A stretch of DNA of 64,000 nucleotides, from NCBI RefSeq assembly GCF_030644385.1, contig NZ_CP130060.1, positions 1,550,001-1,614,000 of the forward strand. The letters are read 5' to 3'. Numbering within the stretch: the stretch's first letter is position 1; each line of letters starts with the position of its first letter. Shown here piece by piece: positions 42,863 through 51,567 of the stretch. Below the pieces are notes generated by a model. The model worked only from the letters and a program-made list of their open reading frames with translations. It searched no databases and was not told the DNA's origin. The position numbers and the translations under genes were made by a program. This DNA is from Stomatobaculum sp. F0698 (lineage in GTDB: Bacteria > Bacillota > Clostridia > Lachnospirales > Lachnospiraceae).

Positions 42863-44194
42863 TTATTCTTCTTGCAGGACTTCCAGCGCACGACTTAGCT
42901 GCGCATCCTTGTCGCCGTCCAAGACATCGCCCTCTTCGGACTTCACCTCGACATCCGGCGCAACGCCCTTGCCGTGGAGATCGTAACCGTTCGGGGTGTA
43001 ATAGTGCTGCGTGGTGAGCTTCACCGCCGAGCCGTCGCCGAGCGGCATCACAAACTGGACTATGCCCTTGCCGTAGCTCGTGGTTCCGACCAGCTTTGCG
43101 CGGCCAAAGTCGCGGTAAGCACCGGCAAAGATTTCCGAGCAGCTCGCCGAGCCGCTGTTAATCAGAATGACGGTCGGCACATTGACCTCGTGTCCGTCGG
43201 TCGAATAGTACTTCTCTCCCACGCCGTCGCGGCCCGCCGTGTAGACCAGAAGGCCGTCCGGAAGCATGTAGTCGAGCATCTTGACGCAGGAATCCATCAC
43301 GCCGCCCGGGTTGTTGCGGAGGTCTATGACCAGACGCTTCATGCCCTTCTTTTGGAGATCCTCGACCGCTTTTTCAAACTGCTCGGCCGTAATTGTGTCG
43401 AACTGGAGGATGCGGATGTAGCCGATCTTATTGTCCCGCATCTTAGATTCTACGGTCGGCATCTCGATATGACGCCGCGTCACATTGAAGCTGAGTTCCT
43501 CGTGCGCCTCGCCGCGGAGTACCTTGACCTCAATGGTCGTGCCCTCCTCGCCGCGGATATAGCTTGCGACAAAGACATCCAGATTCTCTCCGGTCACATC
43601 GTGCCCGTCAACCTGATAGAGGATATCCTCGGGCTTGAGCCCCGCCTCTTCCGCCGGGGAGCCCGGGAATACATTCACGATGCGACTTATCTTGGTCTCG
43701 GGATCCTGATTCAAAACCGCGCCGATTCCGGAGTACTTGCCGCTGGTTTCTTCGGTCAGCTTCTTATACTCGTCCGCCGTGTAGTAGACAGAGTAGGGAT
43801 CGCCGAGTCCCGACAACATGCCTTTATAAATGCCGTCTTCCACTTCTGTCTCGTGCTCATCAAAGAGGAAGTTCTTGTAAATCACATTCTGCAGAAGCCG
43901 CATTTTTGCTTCTATCTTGGAATAATTCAGATCCTTCGGATTCTCGCTCGCATTGGAAGCGCTGCTCTGTTCCGCCCGGTACGGCTTTTGCTTTGCCAGC
44001 ATCCCGATTTCCCGGTGAAACAACCAGAAAACACCGCCGGCAAAGAGCAACAGGCAGCAGAGCAGGCCGACAAAAAAGCCGTTCCGGAAGCCGATGCTCC
44101 GCATCCTGTGGTCGCGCGCGGAGCGAAGCGCGGCCTCGGCCCGCTTTCTCTCCTGTAGCTCCTCTTCCTGACTCCGCTCAGAATTTTCTGCCAT
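42863..44194 (-). CDS. S41-family carboxyl-terminal protease with PDZ domain
   Basis: A 443-residue membrane-anchored serine protease. The start at 44194 has AGAGG six bases upstream. A cytoplasmic charged segment (1-33) precedes one helix (about 37-58), so the protease is extracytoplasmic. The PDZ domain (about 165-240) includes AGLKPEDILYQVDGHDV. The protease core has LVIDLRNNPGGVMDS, nucleophile Ser in LINSGSASCSEIFAGAYRD and Lys in TTSYGKGIVQ. A helical region (SKIEAKMRLLQNVIYKNFLF) lies before PDZ. Tail-specific proteases process wall or secreted proteins. It overlaps the end of the CdaR-like gene by 17 bases. Confidence 0.93.
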   Translation of the reverse strand: MAENSERSQEEELQERKRAEAALRSARDHRMRSIGFRNGFFVGLLCCLLLFAGGVFWLFHREIGMLAKQKPYRAEQSSASNASENPKDLNYSKIEAKMRLLQNVIYKNFLFDEHETEVEDGIYKGMLSGLGDPYSVYYTADEYKKLTEETSGKYSGIGAVLNQDPETKISRIVNVFPGSPAEEAGLKPEDILYQVDGHDVTGENLDVFVASYIRGEEGTTIEVKVLRGEAHEELSFNVTRRHIEMPTVESKMRDNKIGYIRILQFDTITAEQFEKAVEDLQKKGMKRLVIDLRNNPGGVMDSCVKMLDYMLPDGLLVYTAGRDGVGEKYYSTDGHEVNVPTVILINSGSASCSEIFAGAYRDFGRAKLVGTTSYGKGIVQFVMPLGDGSAVKLTTQHYYTPNGYDLHGKGVAPDVEVKSEEGDVLDGDKDAQLSRALEVLQEE

Positions 44195-45278
44195 CAAATA
44201 CCTCTTCCTTTGAATTCATGTACTTCACGACCATCAGCGCAATCTTAAAGGTGATTGCATCCTCGAAGACACGGAGATCGAGGCCGGTTGTCTTCTGCAA
44301 CTTGTCAAGGCGGTACACCAAGGTGTTGCGGTGGATGTAGAGCTGTCTCGAGGTCTCCGAAACGTTCAGGCTGTTCTCAAAGAACTTGTTGATGGTCTGC
44401 AGGGTCTCCTCGTCGAACTGCTCGGGCGTCTTGCCCTCGAAGATTTCGCTGATGAACATCTTGCAGAGAGAAGACGGCAGCTGATAAATCAAGCGGCCTA
44501 TGCCGAGCTTGTTGTAAGCGACAATGGTCTGACCCGGGTAGAAGATCTTGCCGACTTCCCGCGCCATCATTGCCTCTTTGTACGAGCGGGACACATCCTT
44601 GATATCCTTCACAATCGTGCCGTAGGCAATGTTGACATTCAGAATCTCCGACGCGCGGAGTCCCTCGATGACCTCGCGCGCCGCGTGGTCGAGTTCGTCA
44701 AAGCTCTCGCCCTCACGCACCTCACGCACCAGAATAATCGTGCGACCGTCGACCGCCGTCACAAAGTCGTGCCCGCGGTTCGCATAGATGTTGCGCACCG
44801 TCTCGAGCGCGCTCATCTCCCGCCCTGCCTCGGTCTCAATCACAAAGCAGACACGGCGCGCCTGCTCTTCAATCTGGAGCTTCTTCGCGCGGTTGTAGAT
44901 GTCGATTAAGAGGAGATTGTCAAGCAGGAGGTTCTTGATGAAGTTGTCGCGGTCAAAACGCTCCTTGTAAGCCGTGAGGAGATTCTCGACCTGGAAGGCC
45001 GCGAGCTTTCCGACCATATAGACATCCTCGCTCGCGCCGCGCGCAATCAGGATGTACTCGAGCTGATTGTCATCAAAAATCTTGAAGAACTGGTAGCTGC
45101 CGAGTACCTGTGCATCCGCCGGTGAATTGGCGAAGGTATAGGCTGCCGACTCCTGGGTCTCCGCTTCCTGGAAGGTCGATGCCAAGAGGCTGCCTTCGGT
45201 GTCCGTGATGCAAAGATCTACACGGGTGATACCCTTCATTCCTTCCAGGGTGGACTGCAGAATTTGATTCGATATCAT
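44178..45278 (-). CDS. CdaR/PucR-type transcriptional regulator
   Basis: A 366-residue regulator. The N-terminal domain (1-120) resembles the sugar-diacid-recognition module (QILQSTLEGMKGITRVDLCI). A central GGDEF-like degenerate domain spans about 140-270, and the C-terminal PucR-type helix-turn-helix covers about 300-355: FFENSLNVSETSRQLYIHRN then TLVYRLDKLQ. In Lachnospiraceae such genes often stand next to general functions, so the effector is unknown. A good promoter lies 78 bases upstream. It overlaps the protease gene and probably is co-transcribed with it. Confidence 0.88.
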   Translation of the reverse strand: MISNQILQSTLEGMKGITRVDLCITDTEGSLLASTFQEAETQESAAYTFANSPADAQVLGSYQFFKIFDDNQLEYILIARGASEDVYMVGKLAAFQVENLLTAYKERFDRDNFIKNLLLDNLLLIDIYNRAKKLQIEEQARRVCFVIETEAGREMSALETVRNIYANRGHDFVTAVDGRTIILVREVREGESFDELDHAAREVIEGLRASEILNVNIAYGTIVKDIKDVSRSYKEAMMAREVGKIFYPGQTIVAYNKLGIGRLIYQLPSSLCKMFISEIFEGKTPEQFDEETLQTINKFFENSLNVSETSRQLYIHRNTLVYRLDKLQKTTGLDLRVFEDAITFKIALMVVKYMNSKEEVFDGRKF

Positions 45279-45355
45279 CTCTGTCTCCTTTCAATTTCGG
45301 TGACACAGCTCCGCTGCTACCGTGTTCCCATAGAAATTCACATGCAATCAGAGAT

Positions 45356-45384
45356 ATCATAAGGCAGTTTGACAAGAATATCAA
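45356..45384 (-). promoter_or_regulatory. Promoter of the CdaR-S41 operon
   Basis: TTGATA (45379-45384) and TATGAT (45356-45361) on the minus strand, 17 bases apart. Confidence 0.65.
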
Positions 45385-45423
45385 GTGAGGCAACCCTATA
45401 TCCCAACATTTTTTAGGCATTAT

Positions 45424-46269
45424 TCATGATTTTAACTGAATGCCTTGTTGCGTCTTTACTACTTTTCCCGCTTTCAACAGTTTGCCGAGCGCACGTTTGA
45501 ATGCACTCTTCGAGAGACCGAAGGCCGCTTCGATTTCCGCCGGCTCGCTGCGGTCGTGGAAGGGAAGCTCCCCGCCCGCCGCGGAAAGCTTTTTGAGCAA
45601 CAACTCGGCATCATCGTCCATCTGCTCGAAGGCTCTGCGCCGCGGACTCAAATCCAGCTTTCCGTCCTCGCGGATGCGTATGACGCGGGCCGTGATTTCC
45701 TGACCAACCGAGAAATTGCCGTAGGCCTCAGCGCGCGGAATGAGGCCGAAGTACTTGTCCTCGACCGCGACGTAGACGCCCGGATTGCTGAGTTCATAGA
45801 CCGTGCCGCGCACCGTCTGCTCTTTCGCAATGCCTTCCGCTACTTTTAAGTGTCGGTACACGCGCATGGTCGCCGCAATGCGCTCGCTCTTGTCCACATA
45901 GAGCGCCACCAAAACGCTTATGCCGGGCTTTAGCTCGCCGATTCGCTCCCGGAAGGGCAGCAGCACATCGCGTTCCAGCCCCATGTCCAAGAAGGCGCCG
46001 ATTTTCGTGATCTCCCGAATCTCGAGTTTTCCGACTTCGCCGACCGTAAGCAGGGGACGGCGTGTGGTTGCAATCAGGCGGTCGGAACTGTCCTTATAGA
46101 GGAACACTTCCACTGCCGTTCCCTTTTCCGCCCCCGCGGGGACCTGCTTCTTCGGGAGCAGGACTGTCTCCTCCCCCGCCGTATCCTCCGCAGCGCGAAG
46201 AAATGCACCGAAATCCTTTTTGCGCTCAATCACCAAAGTCTGCATGACGCCAAGTTTTAAGTACTTCAT
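45424..46269 (-). CDS. cvfB: S1-domain RNA-binding protein, CvfB-like
   Basis: A 281-residue protein of the CvfB/YitL family. Three S1-like barrels are visible: residues 1-60 (LGVMQTLVIERKKDFGAFLR), 70-130 (VGEVGKLEIREITKIGAFLD MGLERDVLLP) and 145-205 (VRGTVYELSNPGVYVAVEDK YFGLIPRAEA). A winged helix closes the protein (IEAAFGLSKSAFKRALGKLL and VKTQQGIQLK). In Staphylococcus aureus CvfB influences virulence gene expression; here it is probably a general RNA-binding regulator. It stands between the tRNA-Gln terminator and the CdaR operon. Confidence 0.93.
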   Translation of the reverse strand: MKYLKLGVMQTLVIERKKDFGAFLRAAEDTAGEETVLLPKKQVPAGAEKGTAVEVFLYKDSSDRLIATTRRPLLTVGEVGKLEIREITKIGAFLDMGLERDVLLPFRERIGELKPGISVLVALYVDKSERIAATMRVYRHLKVAEGIAKEQTVRGTVYELSNPGVYVAVEDKYFGLIPRAEAYGNFSVGQEITARVIRIREDGKLDLSPRRRAFEQMDDDAELLLKKLSAAGGELPFHDRSEPAEIEAAFGLSKSAFKRALGKLLKAGKVVKTQQGIQLKS

Positions 46270-46383
46270 GCCCTACCGCCTTTCCGAAATCGCCCCTCGG
46301 CGAATCATCAAAATCGAAATTTCAAAGCTTTGAAACAATATACTGTATCAATCATAGCCGCATATCGGTCAAAATAACAGATA

Positions 46384-46411
46384 CAAAAAAACCGAGCCGT
46401 TCGGCTCGGTT
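46384..46411 (-). terminator. Terminator of the tRNA-Gln gene
   Basis: ACCGAGCC pairs with GGCTCGGT around a GTTC loop, followed on the minus strand by seven T, directly after the tRNA. Confidence 0.9.
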
Positions 46412-46418
46412 TTGCTCG

Positions 46419-46491
46419 CTGGGCTAGAAGGATTCGAACCTTCAGAATGACGGAGTCAGAGTCCGTTGCCTTACCATTTGGCGATAGCCCA
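46419..46491 (-). tRNA. trnQ: tRNA-Gln (anticodon CTG)
   Basis: On the minus strand a full cloverleaf can be drawn: acceptor TGGGCTA/TAGCCCA, D arm, anticodon stem ACGGA/TCCGT with loop CTCTGAC (anticodon CTG, reads CAG), and T arm with GGTTCGAATCC. Discriminator base G; the CCA end is not encoded. Confidence 0.95.
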
Positions 46492-46551
46492 ATCACAAGA
46501 ACAAAGAGAGTATACCTGTTTTGCCTTCCGCTGTCAACGATTTTTTTGAAT

Positions 46552-47013
46552 TTATCGGCGTTGCAATTCATCGGAATCGAGCACCAGCGTGAAGGGTCCC
46601 TCGTTCACAAGCGCAATCTGCATATCCGCGCCGAACACGCCCTCTTCCACGGTCTTGCCGATTCCCTCCCGGCGGCAAGCGTCGAGGAGATAGCGGTAGA
46701 GCCGCTCCGCGTGTTCGGGCTTTCCGGCCTTCACAAAAGAGGGGCGATTTCCCTTTCTGCAGTCCGCATAGAGCGTAAACTGGGAAATCACGAGCACACT
46801 GCCCTCAATCTCCGCAAGGCTCAAATTGGTCTTGCCGTTTTCATCCGGGAATACCCGAAGTCCCGCTGTCTTTTTGAGCATGCGGTCTGCGGTCTCCTCG
46901 GTGTCGCTGTCCGAGATACCGACCAAAATAAGATAGCCTCTTTCGATTGCGCCGGTCACACGCCCTTCAACCGTACAGGATGCCCGACTCACGCACTGAA
47001 TCACAAATTTCAT
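46552..47013 (-). CDS. dtd: D-aminoacyl-tRNA deacylase
   Basis: A 153-residue enzyme that removes D-amino acids from mischarged tRNAs. The two signature motifs are present: SQFTLYADCRKGNRPSF (residues 77-93, catalytic region) and the cross-subunit NEGPFTLVLDS (137-147). N-terminus MKFVIQCVSRASCTVEGRVT and size are normal. Its start overlaps the stop of the MoxR-like ATPase gene (ATGA at 47010-47013), so it ends a transcript with the genes at 47010-51508. Confidence 0.97.
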   Translation of the reverse strand: MKFVIQCVSRASCTVEGRVTGAIERGYLILVGISDSDTEETADRMLKKTAGLRVFPDENGKTNLSLAEIEGSVLVISQFTLYADCRKGNRPSFVKAGKPEHAERLYRYLLDACRREGIGKTVEEGVFGADMQIALVNEGPFTLVLDSDELQRR

Positions 47014-48503
47014 AGGAAACGCATGACCTCCTCTTTCAATGTCTCTCTGCGGTCTCTCAGCAGCAAAAGCTGATTGTAGCGCGCATAATCCTCGTGTCCG
47101 GTCTCATCCGCGAAGGCGAGCGCCGCGCGGTTCGCATTGAGCTCGGTCAAAAAGAGCGCGAGCTCCTGGCCCTCACCGAAGCCCTCGGCGGTAAAGCGAA
47201 GCGCCGCGCTGAGAGCTTCGGCGGTCTCTGCTTCCCGCTGCTTCCGCCCTGCCTCATCCGCGGCAAAAGCCTCCCGAAGGCGCGAAAAGGCCTCGGTTTC
47301 GGCGACGCCGGACAAGAGCGCCTCATAGCCCTTGAGCCGCGCGAGTTCTTGCTCGAGTCGCTGCTCGCGCTCCGGAGAGAGGGCATCCGCCGCGCGCTCG
47401 GTCGAAAGCCGCTGCGCCGCAAGGAAACGCTCCTCCGAGAGCGCCGCAATCACGCTGCCTCCCGACTCCTCCGCTTCCCGCACGCGCTTCAAGGCCGCAA
47501 AGACCTCTTTTTGCACGCGGAAGTCCTGTTGCCACTTCCGGAAGCGCTCGCCGAGCGCCGAGGCGAGCAGGGCGATAAAACTGAGCTTTTCATCGAAGCC
47601 CGTCTTTTTAAGCCGCTTCGCATCCGCCTTTTCCTCGCCGCTGAGTATCGCCGCAATGTTATAAAGTGCCTCGTACTTTCGATAGAGGAGATAGTAGCGA
47701 TAAAACTTCTCCGCAGTCTCCGTGTCCTGCAAAAAGGAGCTCATGAAACCCTCGGTCACGCTGAGTCCCAGTGCCTCATAGGCCTTCAACGAATCCGAGA
47801 GATCCTCCCAGCCGCGCGCGGTCACAAATCGCTTGCCTGTCTCGCCCGCGCGCACAAAGAAGAAGGCCTCGGGCTCAAGATCCAGGAAGGCGAGTACGGC
47901 GCCGTGCATGCCGCGCTGCAGGGCATAGCCCTTCCAGACACCGTAGTCCGCCGTCACGCGGAGTTCGCGCACGCGGTCCTTGGTCACCACATCAAAGTCC
48001 CGCACCGCGCGGTTATACTCGGGCGGATTGCCCGCGGTCACAATGACCCAGCCCTCCGGCACGCGGTGGGTGCCGAAGGTCTTGTACTGCAGAAACTGTA
48101 ACATGGTCGGCGCAAGCGTCTCGGAAACCGTGTTGATCTCGTCAAGGAAGAGTATCCCCTCCCGCTTGCCGCTCTTCTCCATCATCTCATAGACCGAGGC
48201 CACAATCTCGCTCATGGTGTAGTTCGTGGTTTTCTGCGGTCGGCCGTCGAAGAGCTGCTCGGTCACGACAGGCAGACCGATGGCGCTCTGGCGCGTGTGA
48301 TGGGAAATGGTATAGGAGACAAGACCGAGTCCCTTTTCCTCGGCGAGCTGACGCATGATTGCGGTCTTTCCGATGCCCGGCGCGCCCATCAGGAGGATGG
48401 GGCGCTGCCGCTCCCGCGGAATCCGATAGTGCCCGCTCTCGTCCTTATAAAGATACGCGTCGATTGCGCGGGATATCTCCTCTTTTGCCTCTTGAATGTT
48501 CAC
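47010..48503 (-). CDS. MoxR-like AAA+ ATPase
   Basis: A 497-residue ATPase. Walker A GAPGIGKT (40-47), Walker B GILFLDEINTVSETL, sensor 1 WVIVTAGNPPEYN and an arginine-rich VVTKDRVRELRV segment identify the MoxR class, which acts as a chaperone for VWA proteins. Beyond residue 270 is a long helical region rich in Ala, Glu and Arg (coiled-coil-like; for example AAQRLSTERAADALSPEREQ) that is not part of the usual MoxR and is high in GC. It overlaps the VWA-like metallopeptidase gene by four bases, the usual MoxR-VWA pairing. Confidence 0.9.
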   Translation of the reverse strand: MNIQEAKEEISRAIDAYLYKDESGHYRIPRERQRPILLMGAPGIGKTAIMRQLAEEKGLGLVSYTISHHTRQSAIGLPVVTEQLFDGRPQKTTNYTMSEIVASVYEMMEKSGKREGILFLDEINTVSETLAPTMLQFLQYKTFGTHRVPEGWVIVTAGNPPEYNRAVRDFDVVTKDRVRELRVTADYGVWKGYALQRGMHGAVLAFLDLEPEAFFFVRAGETGKRFVTARGWEDLSDSLKAYEALGLSVTEGFMSSFLQDTETAEKFYRYYLLYRKYEALYNIAAILSGEEKADAKRLKKTGFDEKLSFIALLASALGERFRKWQQDFRVQKEVFAALKRVREAEESGGSVIAALSEERFLAAQRLSTERAADALSPEREQRLEQELARLKGYEALLSGVAETEAFSRLREAFAADEAGRKQREAETAEALSAALRFTAEGFGEGQELALFLTELNANRAALAFADETGHEDYARYNQLLLLRDRRETLKEEVMRFL

Positions 48504-49816
48504 GCTTCTCTCTCCTCCAAATAAGCCTTGAGTGCCCAGGCAGGCACCCGCTCTTCCACGCTCTCATCGCGCGCGGGAAACACAAAAACCGTCTGATAGG
48601 GGCTCGCTTCGCGCGGAAACGCACCCTCGCCGTCGGTAAAGTAAAACAGTCCGCGGAGCTCTGTCAGCTCGCCTTTTGCCTGCAGGTCTTCGACATAGCG
48701 AAACACCGGACGAAAATCCGTGCCGCCGCCGCCCGCAATCTGTAAGTGCTCGCGCGCGGCCTCGAGTTCGCCGAGGCTGCGGCAGCGCCTGTCTTCACGC
48801 ACAGCCTCGTCGCACTGAATCACATGAATTTCCGCATCGCGGAAAAAGGCCTGCTCTTCCCGGAATATACCCAGGGTCTCCGCAAAAAATTGCTCCACAT
48901 CCCCGTGCTGGGTCGAGGCCGAGCTGTCGATTGCGATGACCAGTGCGGCAATGCGCCGCTCCTCGCGGTACTCGTTTTCCTCGATTAAGGGCATATTGCC
49001 GTAGTGCTCCATGCCGTAGTTGTAAAAGGCATAGTCAAAGGCATCCGGGTCTATCTCCATAATTTCCTTGGAGACCGCAAAGCGGCGCAGGAGTTCCCCA
49101 TAGGAGAGTCTCGCCTCGCCCTGAATGTGCAGCGCGCGGAGAAAACTCTCTTTGCCGCTGCCCGCCTCTTTCCCTGCGGCGATCAGCATTTTTTCGACAT
49201 GCTCCGCCGCATCCTCCCAGCGTTTCTCCTCGGAGGGCAGAGACTTTTCCTCTGTCTTCGGCGGCTTGGTCTCCGGATTTTTCCAGAGACTGTGGTCGCA
49301 GCGCCAAAAGGTCTCGCGGAGCTCTTCCCGCTCGTCAAAGCTTAAGTCCATCCCCTGCAGACTGCGGTAGATGCGCTCTGCCGTCATAATGCGGCTATCC
49401 GTAAGAAAGCGCTCGTACCAAGCGCGCCGCGTATCGCTCTCTGTCTCTATTAGGATGTCTTCATCCAGAGAGTCCGCGAGGTACTCGACCGCGATATCCG
49501 CCGCGATATCCCAGTCCTCCCGGGCGCGCGCTTCCTCCGGCACGTGATAGACATGGCGGAAGATGCAGTGCAAAAAGAGGTGAAAGCAAGTGCGCCTGAG
49601 TGACCGCGGATCCTCAAGAAAGGCCTGCATGAGATAGCGCGGCTGGTAGGCGACCGTGCTTCCGTCCGTGCCTATGTTTTGAATGCGCAGATCCATCTGC
49701 GGGCTGAGCAGAAAGAAGGCGCCGCGAAGAAAGGGGAGCGCGAGCCCGAGCTCGGTCACCGTATAATTCCATATTTTTTCGCTTGCCGCCTCTAAGGCTT
49801 CCCGATTGCCGCTCAT
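48500..49816 (-). CDS. DUF2201-type metallopeptidase/VWA-like protein
   Basis: A 438-residue protein. The N-terminal half contains HLFLHCIFRH followed by EDWDIAADIAVEYLADSL, a variant of the metallopeptidase-like helix of DUF2201 in which the HExxH glutamate is not conserved. The C-terminal half is VWA-like: ALVIAIDSSASTQHGDVEQF (MIDAS-type Asp-x-Ser-x-Ser), IHVIQCDEAV, GGGGTDFRPVFRYVE and LFYFTDGEGAFP. Such proteins work with MoxR ATPases in protein assembly or stress response. The MoxR partner follows with a four-base overlap, the LRR gene precedes by 13 bases. Confidence 0.85.
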   Translation of the reverse strand: MSGNREALEAASEKIWNYTVTELGLALPFLRGAFFLLSPQMDLRIQNIGTDGSTVAYQPRYLMQAFLEDPRSLRRTCFHLFLHCIFRHVYHVPEEARAREDWDIAADIAVEYLADSLDEDILIETESDTRRAWYERFLTDSRIMTAERIYRSLQGMDLSFDEREELRETFWRCDHSLWKNPETKPPKTEEKSLPSEEKRWEDAAEHVEKMLIAAGKEAGSGKESFLRALHIQGEARLSYGELLRRFAVSKEIMEIDPDAFDYAFYNYGMEHYGNMPLIEENEYREERRIAALVIAIDSSASTQHGDVEQFFAETLGIFREEQAFFRDAEIHVIQCDEAVREDRRCRSLGELEAAREHLQIAGGGGTDFRPVFRYVEDLQAKGELTELRGLFYFTDGEGAFPREASPYQTVFVFPARDESVEERVPAWALKAYLEEREA

Positions 49817-49829
49817 TGTTCTGTTCTCC

Positions 49830-50708
49830 TCAGAGCGAAAAGTCCGTGCTCTGTCTCTGTTCCCTGCCCTGCAGGAGTTCGGCGCTCAGCTCAACGAGCT
49901 TCGCCTTTCCCGCCTCATGAAGCGCATAGCGCCGCGCTTCTTCGGAGAGCAGTTGCTCTCGCCTGAGCCAAGTCAGCAGCGCAACGAGGCGCGCCCTGTC
50001 ATGACTTGCCTCCCAGTCCCGAAAGGCAAGTTCTGCCGCGGTCTCGCTCTCGGCCGCGAGATAAGCCCTGTACTCCTCGCGCCGCGCCTCCGAGAGGCGG
50101 TAGGGGTAACGTAAGCGCCCCATCGCAATGCGGCAGGCAGGTTCCCGCTCCGCCGCCGCGGCGCGCGCAAACTGGCGGTCATACTGGTAAAAATCTATGC
50201 TTCGCCGCGTCACGCACTCTCGGAAGGCATAGCCGCAGCCCTCGATTCGCGGGTGTATGGCGCGCGCCATGGTGTCTTCATCGAACTCATTTTGAAATGA
50301 CGGAAAGTAGAGTTCCGCCTCTCCATCCGAGAGTTTCAACTCACAGCGAAAGGCCGGTTCCGGCTCGGTGAGCAGCGCGCGCAGCGCATAAAAATTGCCC
50401 TGCGCGGCGTAGTGCACGCTCTGCAGGGCCTCACAACCGCGGAACACGCCGTCGCCGAGCTCGGTGAGGGTCTCAGAAAGCGAAACCCGTATGAGTTCCG
50501 GCGAGGCGTAACAGGCAAAATCTCCGATTTCCGTGACTTGCTCGGCAATCCGTATGCTGCGCACCCCGGAGAGCTCTCGCAGTGCATTTTTGAGGATGCG
50601 CCGCACGGGCTTTCCGTCCTGCGTCCCGGGAATCACAAGTTCCGCCTCGGGGGCTTGCACCCCCGCCACCGAGAGCGTTCCGTCCGCCGCTGTTTCATAC
50701 AGTAACAC
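49830..50708 (-). CDS. BspA-like leucine-rich repeat protein (cytoplasmic)
   Basis: About 292 residues if the GTG at 50706-50708 is the start; this avoids a 70-base overlap with the gene upstream, has GGAG in front and begins the conserved part (VLLYETAADGTLSVAGVQAP). An ATG at 50783 is the alternative. Residues 1-120 contain LRR_5-type repeats (LVIPGTQDGKPVRRI; LSGVRSIRIAEQVTEIGDFA; LIRVSLSETLTELGDGVFRG). Residues 150-290 form a different, Glu/Arg/Ala-rich helical domain with LYFPSFQNEFDEDTMARAIH. There is no signal peptide. It is encoded between the secreted protein and the VWA-like protein, which suggests a target-recognition role, but that is inference. Confidence 0.7.
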   Translation of the reverse strand: MLLYETAADGTLSVAGVQAPEAELVIPGTQDGKPVRRILKNALRELSGVRSIRIAEQVTEIGDFACYASPELIRVSLSETLTELGDGVFRGCEALQSVHYAAQGNFYALRALLTEPEPAFRCELKLSDGEAELYFPSFQNEFDEDTMARAIHPRIEGCGYAFRECVTRRSIDFYQYDRQFARAAAAEREPACRIAMGRLRYPYRLSEARREEYRAYLAAESETAAELAFRDWEASHDRARLVALLTWLRREQLLSEEARRYALHEAGKAKLVELSAELLQGREQRQSTDFSL

Positions 50709-50713
50709 GTCGC

Positions 50714-51508
50714 TTAACGCTCCGTAAAATGATTGATGTTGCCGGCCGCATCCAGGGTGAAGCTGCCGTTTAAAGAAACCCACTGCTCACGCTCGTTAAA
50801 GCCGCCCCGGAAGCCATCGCGAAGACCGTTTCCGGCCGCCGTCAGATACTGCTCCGCCGTTATGCTGCGCTCGCCGTTTCGCACCTCGGCGTCCTTATTG
50901 ATGCGGACCTTACCCGTATAGTAGAGTTCACCGCTCTCCGCCGCAATATAATAGGCCTTTTTCCCCTTGGGCGCGACTTTTCGGAGAATAAGCTGCTCGT
51001 CTGTCTCGAAACCGCTGCGCGAAAAGACCCGGCTGCCGTCCTCCCGCACTTCCGCGAGCACATAGCTCCGGTCGTCAATGCGGAAAGAATCGCCGACCGA
51101 AAGCGCCTCGACCGCTTCCGCATCGTACTTCACCGCCGCATAGAGCGAAACAAAGTCCAGCTCATAGTAGCTTCCGCAATCTTTCACGGTGGTCAGCGGA
51201 CGTGCATTGTCGCCGTTCCGACTCACAAGATAGGGCTCACGCAAGCGAAAGGCCTCCGTCAGCGACTCATAGGAAAAGGTCCCCGCGCCGTTTGTGCCGC
51301 TCTCGCTTCCCGCAAATTGGGACAGATTCTGATTCGCCGCCGCCTTTTCGGTACGCGCGTTGACGCGGTAGCGATCCGCCACAAAAACTTTATCGGATGC
51401 CACGGTCCGCTTGCCGCGAAACACAGTTGCCGCCTCCGCTGCCTGCGGGAGCGCCGTGGAAAGAACCGCCGCTGCCGCAAAAGAAATTATTACTCGTCTG
51501 ACTTTCAT
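50714..51508 (-). CDS. Secreted protein of unknown function
   Basis: A 264-residue protein with a signal peptide (MKVRRVIISFAAAAVLSTAL, cleavage near AEAA). I do not recognise the mature part. It is polar with beta-rich stretches (YELDFVSLYAAVKYDAEAVE; DRSYVLAEVREDGSRVFSRS; AYYIAAESGELYYTGKVRIN). The ATG at 51506-51508 is eight bases behind GGAGG, better than the one two codons upstream. It is the first gene of the transcript that includes the LRR, VWA-like and MoxR-like genes, a mixture of exported and cytoplasmic proteins worth noting. Confidence 0.7.
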   Translation of the reverse strand: MKVRRVIISFAAAAVLSTALPQAAEAATVFRGKRTVASDKVFVADRYRVNARTEKAAANQNLSQFAGSESGTNGAGTFSYESLTEAFRLREPYLVSRNGDNARPLTTVKDCGSYYELDFVSLYAAVKYDAEAVEALSVGDSFRIDDRSYVLAEVREDGSRVFSRSGFETDEQLILRKVAPKGKKAYYIAAESGELYYTGKVRINKDAEVRNGERSITAEQYLTAAGNGLRDGFRGGFNEREQWVSLNGSFTLDAAGNINHFTER

Positions 51509-51567
51509 CGTCATATCCTCCGCTCAACTATATTCTAGCCTTTCTCCCCCGCAAAGCCAAATAAAAC

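Noticed and set aside
42974..44158. Long plus-strand frame (394 codons) opposite the S41 protease
   Set aside because: Antisense shadow of a well-supported gene with high third-position GC; no ribosome site or domains.
47094..48101. Plus-strand frame of 335 codons opposite the MoxR-like gene
   Set aside because: Shadow frame; the minus-strand protein has clear Walker motifs.
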